27,500 nt of DNA from Halocaridina rubra (GCA_037179515.1 JAXCGZ010000115.1:20001-47500), one strand, 5' to 3'. Counted from the first letter of the stretch, positions 1 to 11,745 are shown. Notes: generated from the letters alone by a model not told the origin. Made by a program: numbers and translations.

Positions 1-36
<36 letters not shown>
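1..36. repeat. (TA)n microsatellite, cut by window edge
   Basis: Uninterrupted TA dinucleotides from the first base, so the array extends beyond the window. It is the first of twelve (TA)n arrays here. Confidence 0.98.
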
Positions 37-38
<2 letters not shown>

Positions 39-196
39 CACCCTTATAATGGGGGTGGGTAAGTGAAGGCAAAATACTTGGTTCTGTGAGGGAGGAAAAT
101 ATGAAGAAGGGGATTCCCGACCCCATTGCTTTTCCCTATTTGGTCTACATTTACTATACACAGGGGAAATCGGATGTGTTCTTGCCCCCTCTGGAG

Positions 197-198
<2 letters not shown>

Positions 199-287
<89 letters not shown>
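199..287. repeat. (TA)n microsatellite followed by short (GA)n
   Basis: About 45 uninterrupted AT units, followed after a few bases by a short GA run near 295-307. Open reading through it gives only artificial Ile-Tyr repeats. Confidence 0.98.
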
Positions 288-290
<3 letters not shown>

Positions 291-307
291 TATATGAGAG
301 AGAGAGA

Positions 308-783
308 ACTGCTTTAACATGAGGCATTTACTATTGAAGCCAGTAGGTTGGTCACGATTAAAACAAGCATCAGGACTTCATCATTCCCTGTCATCAGCTT
401 CTTTGTGAGAAAAAAAAAAAGAAAAAAAAAAGGATTGAACTTGACAGTCCTTCTTTCCCCTTTTCCATTTAGTCGGTTCTTAAGACAAGTAGGGAATATA
501 CGAGGTGGCTTATTTTTGAACAAGGCGTAAAATTCAGTATATGATACCGTATTTTACTTTATTACTATGCATGCAAATCATCTTTGGTATTTTTAAAATA
601 AAATATATAAAAAATCTTCATATAAAAAGATACAAATCAAGTCCACTTTTTATCATATAAAACTTATACAAGGTGGAGTAAATATTAAATGACCCTTCCA
701 AACAAATTTGCTTATGTGTACAAAATTAATATGACCAGACTAACTAAGGCAATATCTATATACTAATACTGCAAGTACTGCAA
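308..783. other. AT-rich stretch without a recognised gene
   Basis: Contains an A-rich tract near 410-432 and otherwise AT-rich DNA. The short open frames on both strands show no domain, signal peptide or splice context. I see no RNA gene. Confidence 0.6.
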
Positions 784-959
784 GACCACTTTCACACCAA
801 AGTGGCACGTCGCACGTGGGGCGCCAGTTGAAAACGAACATCCGGAAATATATGAACCATTTCACACAGAAGTGGCATGGCACATAGGACGTGTCACGCT
901 ATTTCCGAATGTTCGTTTTCAACAGGTGTGCCATGTGCCACTTTGGTGTGAAAGCGGCC
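784..959. mobile_element. Palindromic MITE-like element, copy 1
   Basis: The left end (gaccactttcacaccaaagt) is the near reverse complement of the right end (ctttggtgtgaaagcggcc). The complementarity continues inward through the segments carrying CGAACATCCGGAAAT and ATTTCCGAATGTTCG, so most of the element is two inverted arms. There is no coding capacity. Flanks are CAA on the left and TAA on the right, which is only weakly like the TTA/TAA duplication of PIF/Harbinger elements. Two more copies occur at 17484-17692 and 23159-25093. The right arm lacks a short piece near its inner end relative to the other copies. Confidence 0.85.
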
Positions 960-1180
960 TAAACGGAGTCTACATTCCCTGATTCAAGGGGCAAAATTAT
1001 ATTGTCACAAGCATCTGAAGTCTTGCTGAAGTTATATGAAGTCCTGCTGAAGTCAGGACCTGATACCTGAAACAAGTCCTGAAGAGAAACATGTGAGTCT
1101 GGAGATCAAGGGTGAAATTGAATACTCTCCTAATTGTTTTTCTTGGGTACGGTCAATGTTTGTAGGAAGTGTCAAGGAGA

Positions 1181-1190
1181 TATATAAAAA
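1181..1190 (+). promoter_or_regulatory. TATA-like box in 5' LTR
   Basis: The string tatataaaaa lies in the upstream third of the LTR, where a U3 promoter is expected. The matching site in the other LTR reads tatatgtctgg (about 10532-10542), so one copy has lost or changed it. Confidence 0.55.
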
Positions 1191-1553
1191 GGCCCATGGG
1201 ACTTAGCATCTGGCGTCAAGTACCTCAAGAGGATGGGAAAGGCCACGAAGTCGGCCATTCCCAAAACCACAAGAAACACAAACATTTGACCCGTACGTAT
1301 GTACATGCCGTAGAGAGATACCTAATAGCCCTGAGCAATTTGGACCCTCTTCTGCCCAATAGGCTTGTTGAAATAGCCCCTACCCAAAGAGGAAGGACTC
1401 CCCTTTGATCCTGGAAGCCTATTGGCAAAACTGTACAAGATGACACGCCCTGCCCTTTGGGTACTTCAAGAATACCCAAGGCACGAACAGATCGGAGTTT
1501 TTGATAGTCATAAGGGTTGGGGGCATCGAGGCATTGTATATATTGCACTCTAA

Positions 1554-1559
1554 AATAAA
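1554..1559 (+). promoter_or_regulatory. LTR polyadenylation signal AATAAA
   Basis: AATAAA sits about 85 bp before the LTR end and is conserved in the 3' LTR at 10916-10921, as expected for a retroelement R-U5 region. Confidence 0.6.
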
Positions 1560-1733
1560 TTAGGTTAAACGAACCACCGCTTGTCTGTTCTTACCTTGCA
1601 CCCTTCTGGTAGTAATATTAACGAAGTGATTAACACTATGACAGAGGTGGCAGTGCTGTACAATTCCCGCCGAAATACGTACGAAAGAGACAATTTTATA
1701 TGCCAGTTGAAACCCGTGTCAACGAAAAAAAGA

Positions 1734-2850
1734 ATGGCAAACGTAGAAGAACAATACCTCCCAATACAGGAAATGAATGAGGAGGACAAAAACCAGAGAA
1801 TTCTCAAATTAGAGAAGCAAGTGCGACGCCTACAAACCAGTGCCGACGCCACTCCGTCGAGAAGGAATTTGGTCGACGGCGACAGCGCCAACAGCGAAAC
1901 CGACGCCTCAAACATCGATGAACAGCCTGCTGCTTCGAACCCAGTGGTGACACAGGGAACGCAGCAGGCCATGCCCCCACCCCGTGCCCTTGTTGGAAAG
2001 GAGCCTCGAGTCAAAGACTGTCCCTTATACTTTGACGGCGCAAATGTAAAAGGCCTCGAACACCCACCCATAATTCCTGCGGCCGATTTCCTGAAACATT
2101 TGGGTCTGCAGATGAGAAGCGCCGAGTGGACCAATGATTACCGAATAAACGAAGTAGTACAAAGGTGCACCAGATTTGCATCTGAGACCGTGGGTGAAGA
2201 CGAGGGGTCAAATATAAAACATTGGGAAACTTTTAGGGATCAATTCCTAAAATATTTCACAGTGCGACAGAGTGAAGAAACGCTAATCACCAAGATTAGA
2301 AATAGCCCTCGAAGACGCAGAGAACAGTTGAACTGGTATGCGAAGAGGATCGAGTCTTTAATGAGCTCAGTGACTGAAATTGCCAATAATACGTACAAGC
2401 GGCAAAGTATTGTGCGAAGTGCCCTGCGGACAACCGATCCGCCGAGGTGCCATTTCCTACTGGTCTAACATACTGGTTCCCATCTAGTGCGTCTGCTGGC
2501 AAATTGGTTCGAGAGCCACCCCGGACATGGTCTCTTGGAAGAGGAAATCGAGCCGGAAAGACTCCTAAATATGGCAGTGATCCCCATCACGACCATGGCG
2601 AACGACCGAGGGCCGAGGTCCCGAGCAGCAGGGAGAGAAAGATGCGTAAATTGTTACAGCACGGGCCACTGACGGGAGAAGTGCGTGCAAACAGGAAGCA
2701 CAAACATGCTCTGCTACAATTGCCTGGGGTACAGACATCGGGCTGACAAGTGCACCTCCGAGAGAATGACTCACGGAGCATTGCAGCTGATGACGAAAAA
2801 AAAACTCCGATGCCCCAACAGAACCCCCCAGTGAACTTTCCGAACACTCA
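1734..2850 (+). pseudogene. gag: gypsy gag remnant with two CCHC zinc knuckles
   Basis: The open frame runs upstream into the LTR, but the first ATG past the LTR is at 1734 (MANVEEQYLP). The N-terminal part has a predicted coiled-coil-like stretch (ILKLEKQVRRL), an acidic and Ser/Ala-rich linker, then a capsid-like region containing FRDQFLKYF, followed by an Arg-rich patch. It stops at 2468. A frame change near 2450-2490 leads into the nucleocapsid, which carries two C-x2-C-x4-H-x4-C knuckles at 2643-2684 and 2712-2753. A TGA at 2670-2672 interrupts the first knuckle. Gag packages the element RNA; this copy cannot make an intact protein. The knuckles make the identification firm. Confidence 0.85.
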
Positions 2851-2943
2851 GCAGCGAGGAGCCGTTGCTCCTCCAGACCGAGAAATTGTTTACATCACCG
2901 GACCAGCTCTTCAGCACAGCTAAGTACTTGTAGTTTCTGTTTA

Positions 2944-3963
2944 ATGAGTAATGGGATCTTGCTAGTAGATATTGCGGTCGGTGGAATCCGCCAACTTGCT
3001 TTGCTAAATAAAGGCCCAGCCGTATCGTTAATTGACCGTAGTATTCTTGCAGAACCCATCACTAAATTAGATACTTCAGTAGTAATAACTAAAGTGGGCG
3101 ATAATACCCCGAATTTTGTTAAAGAGGTAGTGAAACCAGTGATTGCATATGAGGGGTGTCCAACAAGATTTAGATGTGCCTTCCTTGTATTGCCTAAGTT
3201 AAGTATTGAACAGGCGAAAGTAATAATTGGGATCGAGGACATGGTAAAGATGGGAGTAAGTATTGTTAACACACGGGGGAAAACTACCGTAACTGTAAAC
3301 GAGAGGGAAGTAGTTTCATGTTTTGCTCACGCGTCAGTGTCTGCATGCCTGCTGAAAGAAAAAAACGATCATTACATTGTGACGCATCGGGAAGAAATCA
3401 TTGAGAGCGGTACCGCATGTGTCTTAGAAGCTATCACCTCGCGAGTAGTCTCGGGCACACGAGTCTTGTATGCAGAATATGTCGGAGAGTATGCAGATTT
3501 TTTTCCTAGTAAATTGATGATGATTCCCAAGGGATGGCAGAAATTAAGTGTCATGTGCGTCAATATATTGCCCGTCCCGCTAGTTATTCCTAAAAACATG
3601 AAAGTCGCCGAATTCGAAGAAGTGCGGCAGTGTTACAGTGTCAATGTCGTAAGGGTCACCGAAGACCCAGAACGTGTTGCAAATTTGCAGGCGTTAGCGA
3701 GAGGATTGAGCGCTGCTGAACATTCTACTTTCATGACTGAACTTGTCGCTAAATATCATGATGTTTTTACTTTAGATTCCGACCCCCTTGGGGAGTGCAC
3801 CCTTATGCCGTTTGATATTAACACAGGAAGTCATGCCTTTGCAAAACCCTACTGCACTCCGTTTGTATACGAGAGGAAATTAGAGGGATTGGTAGCTGAT
3901 TTAGAGAAAAAGGGCACCATTAGATTATCTAAAAGCCCTTGGCATAGCCCCACTGTAGAATAA
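2944..3963 (+). pseudogene. pol: gypsy pol: dead protease and RT N-terminus
   Basis: An open frame of 339 codons. The first 100 residues look like a retropepsin: LALLNKGPAVSLIDRSIL occupies the place of the usual L-D-T/S-G-A motif, so the catalytic Asp is Asn and the Thr/Ser is Lys, and VIIGIEDM matches the second conserved retropepsin block. The C-terminal 110 residues are the start of a reverse transcriptase, with KYHDVFTLDSDPLGE and LEKKGTIRLSKSPWHSPTV. A stop at 3961 breaks the RT, and the same frame then continues with LRLCVDFRKLN. Protease would process Gag-Pol; the substituted catalytic residue means it is inactive as written. Confidence 0.85.
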
Positions 3964-4465
3964 AGAAGAAAGACAAGAGACCTTCGACTGTGCGTAGATT
4001 TCCGCAAACTAAATTTAATTACCGAAGGTGATAAATTCCCCCTCCCTACAGTGGTGCTCCTGGGCCTCATCGGTAACGTCGTGCTAGTATATTTAGAAGA
4101 CTTAGTAATAATCGGACAGACCTTTGAAGAACATGCCCGGAACCTCATTTCGGTTTTAGAAGCTTTGAGACAGAATAACCTGCGTGTGAAATTATATAAA
4201 TGTCAGTGTATGCGAACCCGCTATATAACCAGAGACTTTCCCGATGGCAGTTTAAAATAAAGGGGTTCGAGTATGTACCTGGGAAGAGTAATAAAGTAGC
4301 AGATGCCCTGAGCAGGGAAGTGCAGGAAGTCCCTGCCCTGGCCAATACCCATTCCATGAAACATGCAAGTCATCGGGCTGTGGACAAGAACCACCGGGAT
4401 ACATTGTGGAAAGAGGTGAAAAAACTCTTGCAAGGAATGGACAGCAAAATCCCGGCTAAAGTTTG
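3964..4465 (+). pseudogene. pol: gypsy pol: gutted RT and RNase H
   Basis: After a stop, LRLCVDFRKLN and DKFPLP show the RT fingers. The sequence then jumps directly to a segment ending NVVLVYLEDLVII, so the palm region between FPLP and the catalytic box is missing. The box itself reads YLED rather than YxDD. A second jump near 4200-4210 leads straight to the end of the RNase H region (NPLYNQRLSRW, then EYVPGKSNKVADALSRE), so connection and RNase H catalytic regions are also largely gone. The two losses together remove most polymerase function. The order of the surviving pieces is normal for Ty3/gypsy. Confidence 0.85.
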
Positions 4466-5693
4466 ACGCCGAATCAACTTATTCGTAATAGAAGGAGTAT
4501 TGTATAAAATTTTTAAGCAAAAGAATGGAGAAGGGAGGATACGCGGCAGTACTTTCCGAGGAGTTCCACGGTCACGCCCTCTTTCTGTGTCACACGAGTC
4601 CCTCTGCCAGCCATATGGGAATCGAGAAAACCTTTCGGTTGCTAAGTACCCAATTCTATTGGGAAGGGATGTATAAAGACGTTGCAGCGTATATTAAGAA
4701 TTGTCATGTGTGCAATTGCTTCAAATGGCAGCATAATAAGGTCCCGCCAACCCGAATCTGTCCGAGATGCAGTTTTAAATGGGGAAGAGTTCATTGCGAT
4801 TTAATAGGCCCCCTGCTCAGATCATATGATGGCTACTCATACATTTTCGTACTCACAGACTAATGCACAAGATACACCTTCACGTACGCGATGATGTTTA
4901 AGAGCGCAGCCTCGGTAGCCGTTGCCCTGCACTAGTTCATGTTAGTATTTGGATTTCCTCGAGAAGTAGTAACTGATAATGGCCGCGAATTCATGAACGA
5001 AGTTTTCAGAGTCTTATGCGAGCTAGCGGTCCAAGTAGTGGTCCAAGCGTATACACCGCAAGCTAACGGGTTAGTAGAAAAAAGAAACATCTCCATCATT
5101 ACACTGTTACGTCAACTCGCTTCCTCTGACCCCCAAGGATGGAACCTGCACCTGAAACAAGCGGAACAGGCCCTAAATTTTGCATATCATAGGTCAATTG
5201 GTGACTCCCCCTATTTCCTAGTGTTTGGGGAAGATCCCAAGTTACCCTGGGATATATTTGCCCCGCAAAAGCTCTTGCCAGTATATGATATTGAAAGTCT
5301 AACAACGTGTGTCGTATATACCGCCAGAAAGACCTACGAGCTTACGGCGGCCATCCTGGATACACAGAAAGAGAGGTATGCAAAAGAGTATGATATTAGG
5401 CATAGCACGAAGTCATGAAGCCAAGGTAGGCGATAGGGTCTATGTAAAAAATGTTAACCGCCAGCATAAAATATCCCCCCTTGTATCTAGGTCCATACCG
5501 AGTATTAGAGATAGCGCATGATAAAATAACACTTAGAGATTTACACAGTGATAAAGTTTGCCCCTATCACTCCAGCTTGGTCATAAAGAAGGAGTGTGAG
5601 CTGACAAAAAGCATCAACAAGAATGTCACACAGCCGCATCCCGTATTTGAAAGAGGCAAAGTTGATCCAGAAGCCGAAAGAACAGGGTCATAG
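4466..5693 (+). pseudogene. pol: gypsy integrase, mostly recognisable
   Basis: Within the 4525-4863 frame the zinc-binding HHCC motif is visible (His23, His30, Cys60, Cys63), followed by the first catalytic Asp in HCDLIGP (residue 92). A TAA after VLTD (4861-4863) and another stop near 4935 interrupt the core. The next frame (4939-5418) has the second Asp in VTDNGREF and the Glu in NGLVEKRN, with 33 residues between them instead of the usual 35. A frame change near 5405 and another near 5480 precede the C-terminal GPYRV motif, the GPY/F module. Integrase would insert element cDNA. This is the best-preserved domain of the element, but the copy is not expressible. Confidence 0.88.
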
Positions 5694-6489
<796 letters not shown>

Positions 6490-7655
6490 TGAACAGTTTG
6501 GGCTTCATGCCTGGAAGAGGGACAGTGGATGCCATATTTGCCTTGAGACAAATGATGGAAAGGCATCGGGAGAAACAGAAAGGACTGCATAAGGTCTTTC
6601 TTGACCTGGAAAAGGCATATGATTGAGTATCACGTCAAGAGGTGTGGTGTTTTAGGGAAAAGGGAGTCCCCGAGAAATATGTAGAAATCATCCAAGATAT
6701 GTATGAGAGGGCAGAGGCAAACGTTAAGAGCAGTGTGGGCTTGACGAAAAGTCTCTCAGTAAATGTTGGTCTGAATCAAGGGTCTGCTCTGAGTCCACAT
6801 CTATTTGATCTGGTCTTGGATGTAGTAACCCAGGGTATTAGAGATCAGTCTCCATGGTGTATGCTCTTTGCAGATGACACTGTACTGTGTAGCAACAGAC
6901 GAGAGGTAGTGGCGGAGAAGCTTGAGTAGTGGAGAAGAGTGATGGAGGATAGAGGACTGAGAATCAGCAGGAAGAAGACAGAGTACTTGAGGTTCAGAGA
7001 TGATGAGGATGGGGAGGTCAATTTGCAGGGGGAGGTGTTGAAAAGTTCAAGTATTTGGGATCAACAGTAGCAGAGGACGGTGACCTAGAGTCAGAAATAA
7101 CCCACAGAATAAAAGCGGGATGGAAGAACTGGAAGAAAAGTGTCTGGGGTGCTGTGCGACAGGAGAATAGGGATTAAGTTGGGGGGTAAAGTGCATAAGA
7201 CACTTGTGAGACCTGCGATGATGTATGGAGCAGAGCATGGGCAAAAAAGAAGACACAAGAGAAAAAACTGGATGTGGCAGAGATGAGGATGTTGAGATGA
7301 ATGTGTGGGGTGACAAGAAACGATAAGATCAGAAACGAGGTAATTAGAGGTACCTCAAAAGTTAGAGAAATATCAGATAAGATACAAGAAAGTAGACTAA
7401 GATGGTATGGTCATGTCGTTAGGAGGGATGAACAGTATGTTGGGAGGAGGGTGATGAAAATGGATATACAGGGTAGGAGAGGGAGGGGGAGACCAAAGCG
7501 TACGTGGATGGATTGCATCAATGACGACCTGAGGACTAAAGGTTTGTTGGGTGATGAGGTATGGGACAGGAACATAAGGAGAACACTGGTCAGAAACATC
7601 GACCCCAAATAAAAGTGGGAAAAGATGTAGACGAAGAAGAAGAAGAAGAAGAAGA
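6490..7655 (+). mobile_element. 5'-truncated LINE with (GAA)n tail
   Basis: The segment begins abruptly within a reverse transcriptase domain and ends at a (GAA)n run (7632-7655), the usual pattern of target-primed reverse transcription with 5' truncation. It is probably nested inside the gypsy element, because gypsy pol lies before it and the presumed 3' LTR after it. The exact 5' junction is uncertain by some tens of bases, and no target-site duplication was identified. Confidence 0.85.
6495..7612 (+). pseudogene. LINE reverse transcriptase fragment, broken
   Basis: Read across frames, the RT starts at FMPGRGTVDAIFALRQMME, then FLDLEKAYD followed at once by a TGA, then a frame (6642-6929) with LNQGSALSPHLFDLVLD and the catalytic box MLFADDTVLCS. 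It stops after VAEKLE. The thumb region is damaged by several stops between about 7040 and 7300. The C-terminal segment (7301-7612) is intact, with SRLRWYGHVVRRDEQYVGRR and the basic stretch RGRGRPKRTWMD. The FADD box and C-terminus identify a non-LTR RT of a type frequent in invertebrates. I do not assign the clade firmly; RTE-like is one possibility. At least two stops and two frame changes exclude function. Confidence 0.85.
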
Positions 7656-8804
7656 TAAAGTCCTTTTAGCTGAGGGATAAAAATAGCCCTCCGGCAAAAA
7701 ATGTAAAACTCTACCAATAGTTATTGCTCGTGTTTGTTCACTTTCATTTTATTTATTTCTTTTTTTTTTATGTAAAATTACTCTTGTATAAATTTAGTCT
7801 TCTGAGTTTTCAGTGAATGTGTTGGAAGGAAGGAAGTCCCTCTTTCTCGAACCATATGGGTGTAGACCGCAAAGTATTTCAAGGTCATCCAGTCAACCCT
7901 TTTCTTCCTCTCTCTATTTATTGCTATATCTCTCTCTCTCTCTCTCCCGTCTTTCGCTCTACTCTGGGACTGATAAGTACTCCTTCCTGATGCTAACAGA
8001 ATGTTGCCGTTATTGATTCTTTTTTATTGCTTTTTTTCAGTGTTGCTGGCCAATAAGTGTGCCCACATTTTATTTTAGTTGATTAATTTTTGCATGCAGT
8101 TATTGCATAAATGCTGATAAGACATCAGTAGTACTGATTATTGTATAAATCTTTCTGCCACATACTGCAACTGTTTTAGGGAATAGATAAAACTCCCACT
8201 GACAAATTGGGCATCCAGAAGTGATGAATAAGCTCCTATATATGCATGCTAGTATATATATATATTATGACTGCAGGAATTCGAATAACCAAAGAGACAG
8301 TGTTAAACAGAGCATTGTTGTGAAGTATGAGTGTAAGACTCTGTTCTTACTTCGAAATGCCTGTCTCATTTGCATACGCACTGTTATTCCTGAGTTAATG
8401 TTATTTTTGTAGTTTTATTCTTTTGATTATTATTGGCTACTGTGAACGTGATTTTTTATCCCTGCTACTCTCATTTTGTGGGCTGTTATTGTTGTTATCA
8501 CTCCATGGCCTTTCACTAATTATTATTTTTGCAATGCCGTCAGCAGTAACGAAATAACTTGTAATTGTTTTGAATTCATGCTTTTATGTGATGGCACTCA
8601 CTATTAATAAGAGTATCTCTTTAGTGACTGGCCCCAGTGTTTAATTATTTTTTCAGATAAACAAAAGAAGTAAAATCATGCGTAAATAAATTATTGGTGA
8701 TTCAGCTACCTGTTAAAGAACTGTAGAAGCCTATCTGAACGGTGTAGATATATGTGCAATAAAAACGTATTTTAAGGCAGCCCCGACGTGCAAACTCTAA
8801 AATT
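7656..8804. other. Unassigned region within presumed gypsy span
   Basis: AT-rich DNA with a short (TC)n near 7928-7948 and a T-rich tract near 7758. Open frames are short and without motif. I recognise no gene or repeat family. Confidence 0.5.
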
Positions 8805-9296
8805 TTAAGTTTCTTTTTGTTTTCTCTCAAACAAGTCCCTGTTGCCCATTAAATAGAAATTGCAAGCGCCTACAGTTGCAGGAGAGGTGAAGTATGGCCT
8901 TGGAATACCGATATATGGCCATTGTTTGTACCCAGAAGTCATATGAAGTCTTTCTTGCAGTTGAATTAGCGACATTAGGCTCCAGTTTCTGTCCTTGGAA
9001 TCTACTTCAGTGTGATCGTATTTTTCAGCTATTGAAGTGAGAGGCGCTTTAGTCGCGCAGGAGCGTGCAAGATGGTTAGAATCAAGGGCCACCTCAAAAG
9101 TCACTTGACAGCGGGCGGGAGGGGTTCCGGTTAAGCTGGATGATGCATCGACGCCCTCCCTTTTGTCTTGCCAGTCTCCAGATAAGAAGAGGATTCGTGG
9201 TACGTGCACAAACCCGGGCCTGCCGCGAAGAGGACAGGCGGAGGAGTGGATAATTAGAAACATACATGAAAGCCTAGCAAGAGATTTAATGAGCAA
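8805..9296 (-). CDS. Unrecognised 163-codon open frame, doubtful
   Basis: This is the longest open frame outside the recognised retroelements. The product starts MLIKSLARLSCMFLIIHSSA, which could pass as a weak hydrophobic leader, but the rest has no domain, cysteine pattern or repeat that I recognise. The surrounding 8800-9420 block is visibly richer in G+C and CpG than its neighbours, so it may be an unrelated insertion, an old exon or a regulatory block. The plus strand of the same block is broken by stops. A chance open frame is the leading explanation. Confidence 0.15.
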   Translation of the reverse strand: MLIKSLARLSCMFLIIHSSACPLRGRPGFVHVPRILFLSGDWQDKREGVDASSSLTGTPPARCQVTFEVALDSNHLARSCATKAPLTSIAEKYDHTEVDSKDRNWSLMSLIQLQERLHMTSGYKQWPYIGIPRPYFTSPATVGACNFYLMGNRDLFERKQKET

Positions 9297-10352
9297 ATGA
9301 GAAAGCCAAGATTCTTAAATTTTGAAGTCACCGTAGAAGCCACGTAATTGAACTGATGGGAAAAAGGAAAAGAGAAAATTCCCATCGTCCTTGACAGCGC
9401 CTGGAGGACACAAAGAAAGAAATGTCCCCTAAAAGAAATCGTTATAAGTCCTAGTTTTAAGACAAATCAATGCCCTATGGTAGTATGATAGGCATAGAAA
9501 TTATAGGATAAGGTTTCTTATAATAAGTACCATTTACTAATTGTGCATGCTGAATTCTATGTTTTTAAAGTAGTATGGTATTAACTATTACAATTTGAAA
9601 ATTCATGCATACTTATGTTTTATATAATTTGCCTAACGTAATCATACTGATTTCCTTTAAACTCATGTAACCTGTTGTCATTGAGTCATAAGTACATACT
9701 GCAATTGTAACGTTATTTGTTTTTTTTTAATTATTACCATTGGTTGTTGACTTTACATTTTCAATGCGTCAGATGGCTCCAATTCCTAGGCAAGGTTTTT
9801 TTTCAGCAAGAGTCTTCACAAAGATCTGCATACCGCCCCTCGGCCTAAGAATTAAATGAAGAGTGGGTTCTTCTGCGAACTCAATGGACGCAAAGATTAA
9901 ATTATTATTCAAATTTTACCATAATTGTATACAACCAAACTATGTGTTAAAAAAAAAAGTAACATAATGATCTAAACTTGTTTTTGTTCTTAAGTAATGT
10001 CGTTACTAATGAATAATTGTATATTGTAATCGTAATGCTAAAGTTTATTTTTTATTTTCTATTTTTTAATACTTAGTATCAATCTCTCCCAAGAAAACAG
10101 ACGTTCTGCATCCTTTAGATCGTCTAAATAGGAGCTCCTTCTGAAGATTGTTAATGAGCAATAAGAATAATTATACATTCCTGTAATCTGTTTAGAGTTT
10201 CATAGAAATAGGAATTATTGGACAACACTTTATATAATTCGGCCCCGTTTTTTCTTGTAAAACAATGTCAGTTAGGATATATAGAAAAAAGCTCTCAGAA
10301 GATAGCTGATGCTCCATCTGAAATAGAGAAATTTCAGTTTGGCAGTGGGGAT
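9297..10352. other. Unassigned region before the 3' LTR
   Basis: AT-rich sequence without coding signals. Its last bases, ggcagtggggat, directly precede the LTR and could be a degenerate polypurine tract for plus-strand priming. Nothing else is recognised. Confidence 0.5.
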
Positions 10353-11005
10353 TGTCGCAAGCATCTGAAGTTTTGCTGAAGTTATATGAAGTCCTGCTGA
10401 AGTCAGGACCTGAAACCTGAACAAGTCCTGAAGAGAAACATGTGAGGCTGGAGATCAAGGGTGAAATTGAATACTCTCCCAATTGTTTTTCTTGGGTACG
10501 GTCAATGTTTGTAGGAAGTATCAAGGAGATATATGTCTGGACCCATGGGACTTAGCATCTGACGTCAAGTACCTCAAGAGGATGGGAAAGGTCACGAAGT
10601 CGGCTATTCCCAAAACCACAAGAAACACAAACATTTGACCCGTACATATGTACATGCCCTGGAGAGATACCCAATAGCCCTGAGCGATTTGGACCCTCTT
10701 CTGCCCAATAGGCTTGTTGAAATAACCCCTCCCCAAAGAGGAAGGACTCCCCTTTGATCCTGGAAGCCTATTGGCAAAACTGTACAAAATGACACGCCCT
10801 GCCCTTTGGGTATTTCAATAATACCCAAGGCAGTCAGAGAGAGTGAGCTTTAGTTAGCACTTTCCCTGGGGCACGAACAGATCAGAGTTTTTGATAGTCA
10901 TATATTATACTCTAAAATAAATTAAGATAAACGAATCACAGCTTGTCCGTTCTTACCTTGCACCCTTCTGGTAGTAATATTAACGTAGTGATTAACACTA
11001 CGACA
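10353..11005 (+). repeat. 3' long terminal repeat (or solo LTR)
   Basis: This 653-bp segment aligns with 1003-1643, begins TGT, ends ACA and has AATAAA at 10916-10921. It keeps about 43 bp near 10831-10873 that the other LTR has lost, and lacks about 28 bp near the AATAAA. The right flank ATAT equals the left flank of the 5' LTR. Its TATA-like position is altered to tatatgtctgg. Confidence 0.88.
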
Positions 11006-11744
11006 ATATTGCTGATTTTAGGTCAGTGACATACTTCACCTAAAGTGGTGTGGCCACTTTTCCCCTTTCAAACATATCTAATACTTGCCCAATCCCCTTC
11101 CCTTGATCATTATTTTACTCTTCTCTTGCTCTGCTTCCTTGCCGCAACTCTGACAAACTAAGATCCATGAGACGTGAGAGCGATTAGTCTGTTCATATCC
11201 TCGGGCCAAACTTTAGTTGACAGTCCTCTGGTTACTTAGGTGGGGAATATTTTTCATTTTTTGGGGGGATGTAATTTCATGATATATGGGACTGGATAAG
11301 ACCTCTTCGATGGGAAACCTTCACAATGTGCAAGATGGGGTGAAATGTCTTTAAGAAAATGGCTGTGTGCTTTGACTTAGCCATTCCCTTTATAATAGGG
11401 ATTACAGCCACTGCACATGCATGATTACAATACAGCAAAGCAGTTGAAAAAGATGCTCTTAAATGGTTGACCTGTAACCACAAAATCTAAAAGATGAAGA
11501 AAAAATCTTTTATCTTTTATGCTTACTCTTGAAATATAGCGCATTTTTGCGTCTGGATAACACAACCCGATCAACATCGTTCATTAGAAAAAAAAAAACA
11601 ATGAAAACTCTCCCAAAAATTCAAATTCAATATTTTCAGTTTCACTGTGATAAATGGTTCTTCTGTTATTAAGTTGAAAATACAATACTTAGTAAACAAG
11701 AGAATGAGCACATAAGTTAGATGAGAACAGAATTTAATATGAAG
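11006..11744. other. Unassigned AT-rich stretch
   Basis: Sequence downstream of the LTR with no convincing gene, RNA or repeat. Open frames are short and featureless. Confidence 0.5.
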
Positions 11745-11745
11745 A

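Larger units (their letters stand above)
1003..1643 (+). repeat. 5' long terminal repeat of the gypsy element
   Basis: The 641-bp segment aligns along its length with 10353-11005 and is bounded by TGT...ACA. It carries a TATA-like box at 1181-1190 (tatataaaaa) and a polyadenylation signal AATAAA at 1554-1559, which fits U3-R-U5 order. Compared with the 3' LTR it lacks about 43 bp near 1480, a loss lying between short GCAC-type repeats, and has about 28 extra bases near 1512-1540. The substitutions scattered along the alignment indicate an old insertion. Confidence 0.9.

Noticed and set aside
86..322. Open frame across (TA)n giving Ile-Tyr repeats
   Set aside because: Translation of a dinucleotide repeat stays open in any frame and is not evidence of coding. 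The same applies to the other (TA)n-spanning frames.
1225..1548. 107-codon minus-strand frame inside the 5' LTR
   Set aside because: It lies wholly within the LTR, has a similar shadow in the other LTR, and no protein motif. LTRs are noncoding.
1648..1661. tRNA primer-binding site after the 5' LTR
   Set aside because: It starts with TGG as required, but I could not match the following bases to a specific tRNA 3' end.
1565..2134. 189-codon minus-strand frame opposite gag
   Set aside because: It is antisense to the recognisable gag sequence, has no domain, and is explained as a shadow frame.
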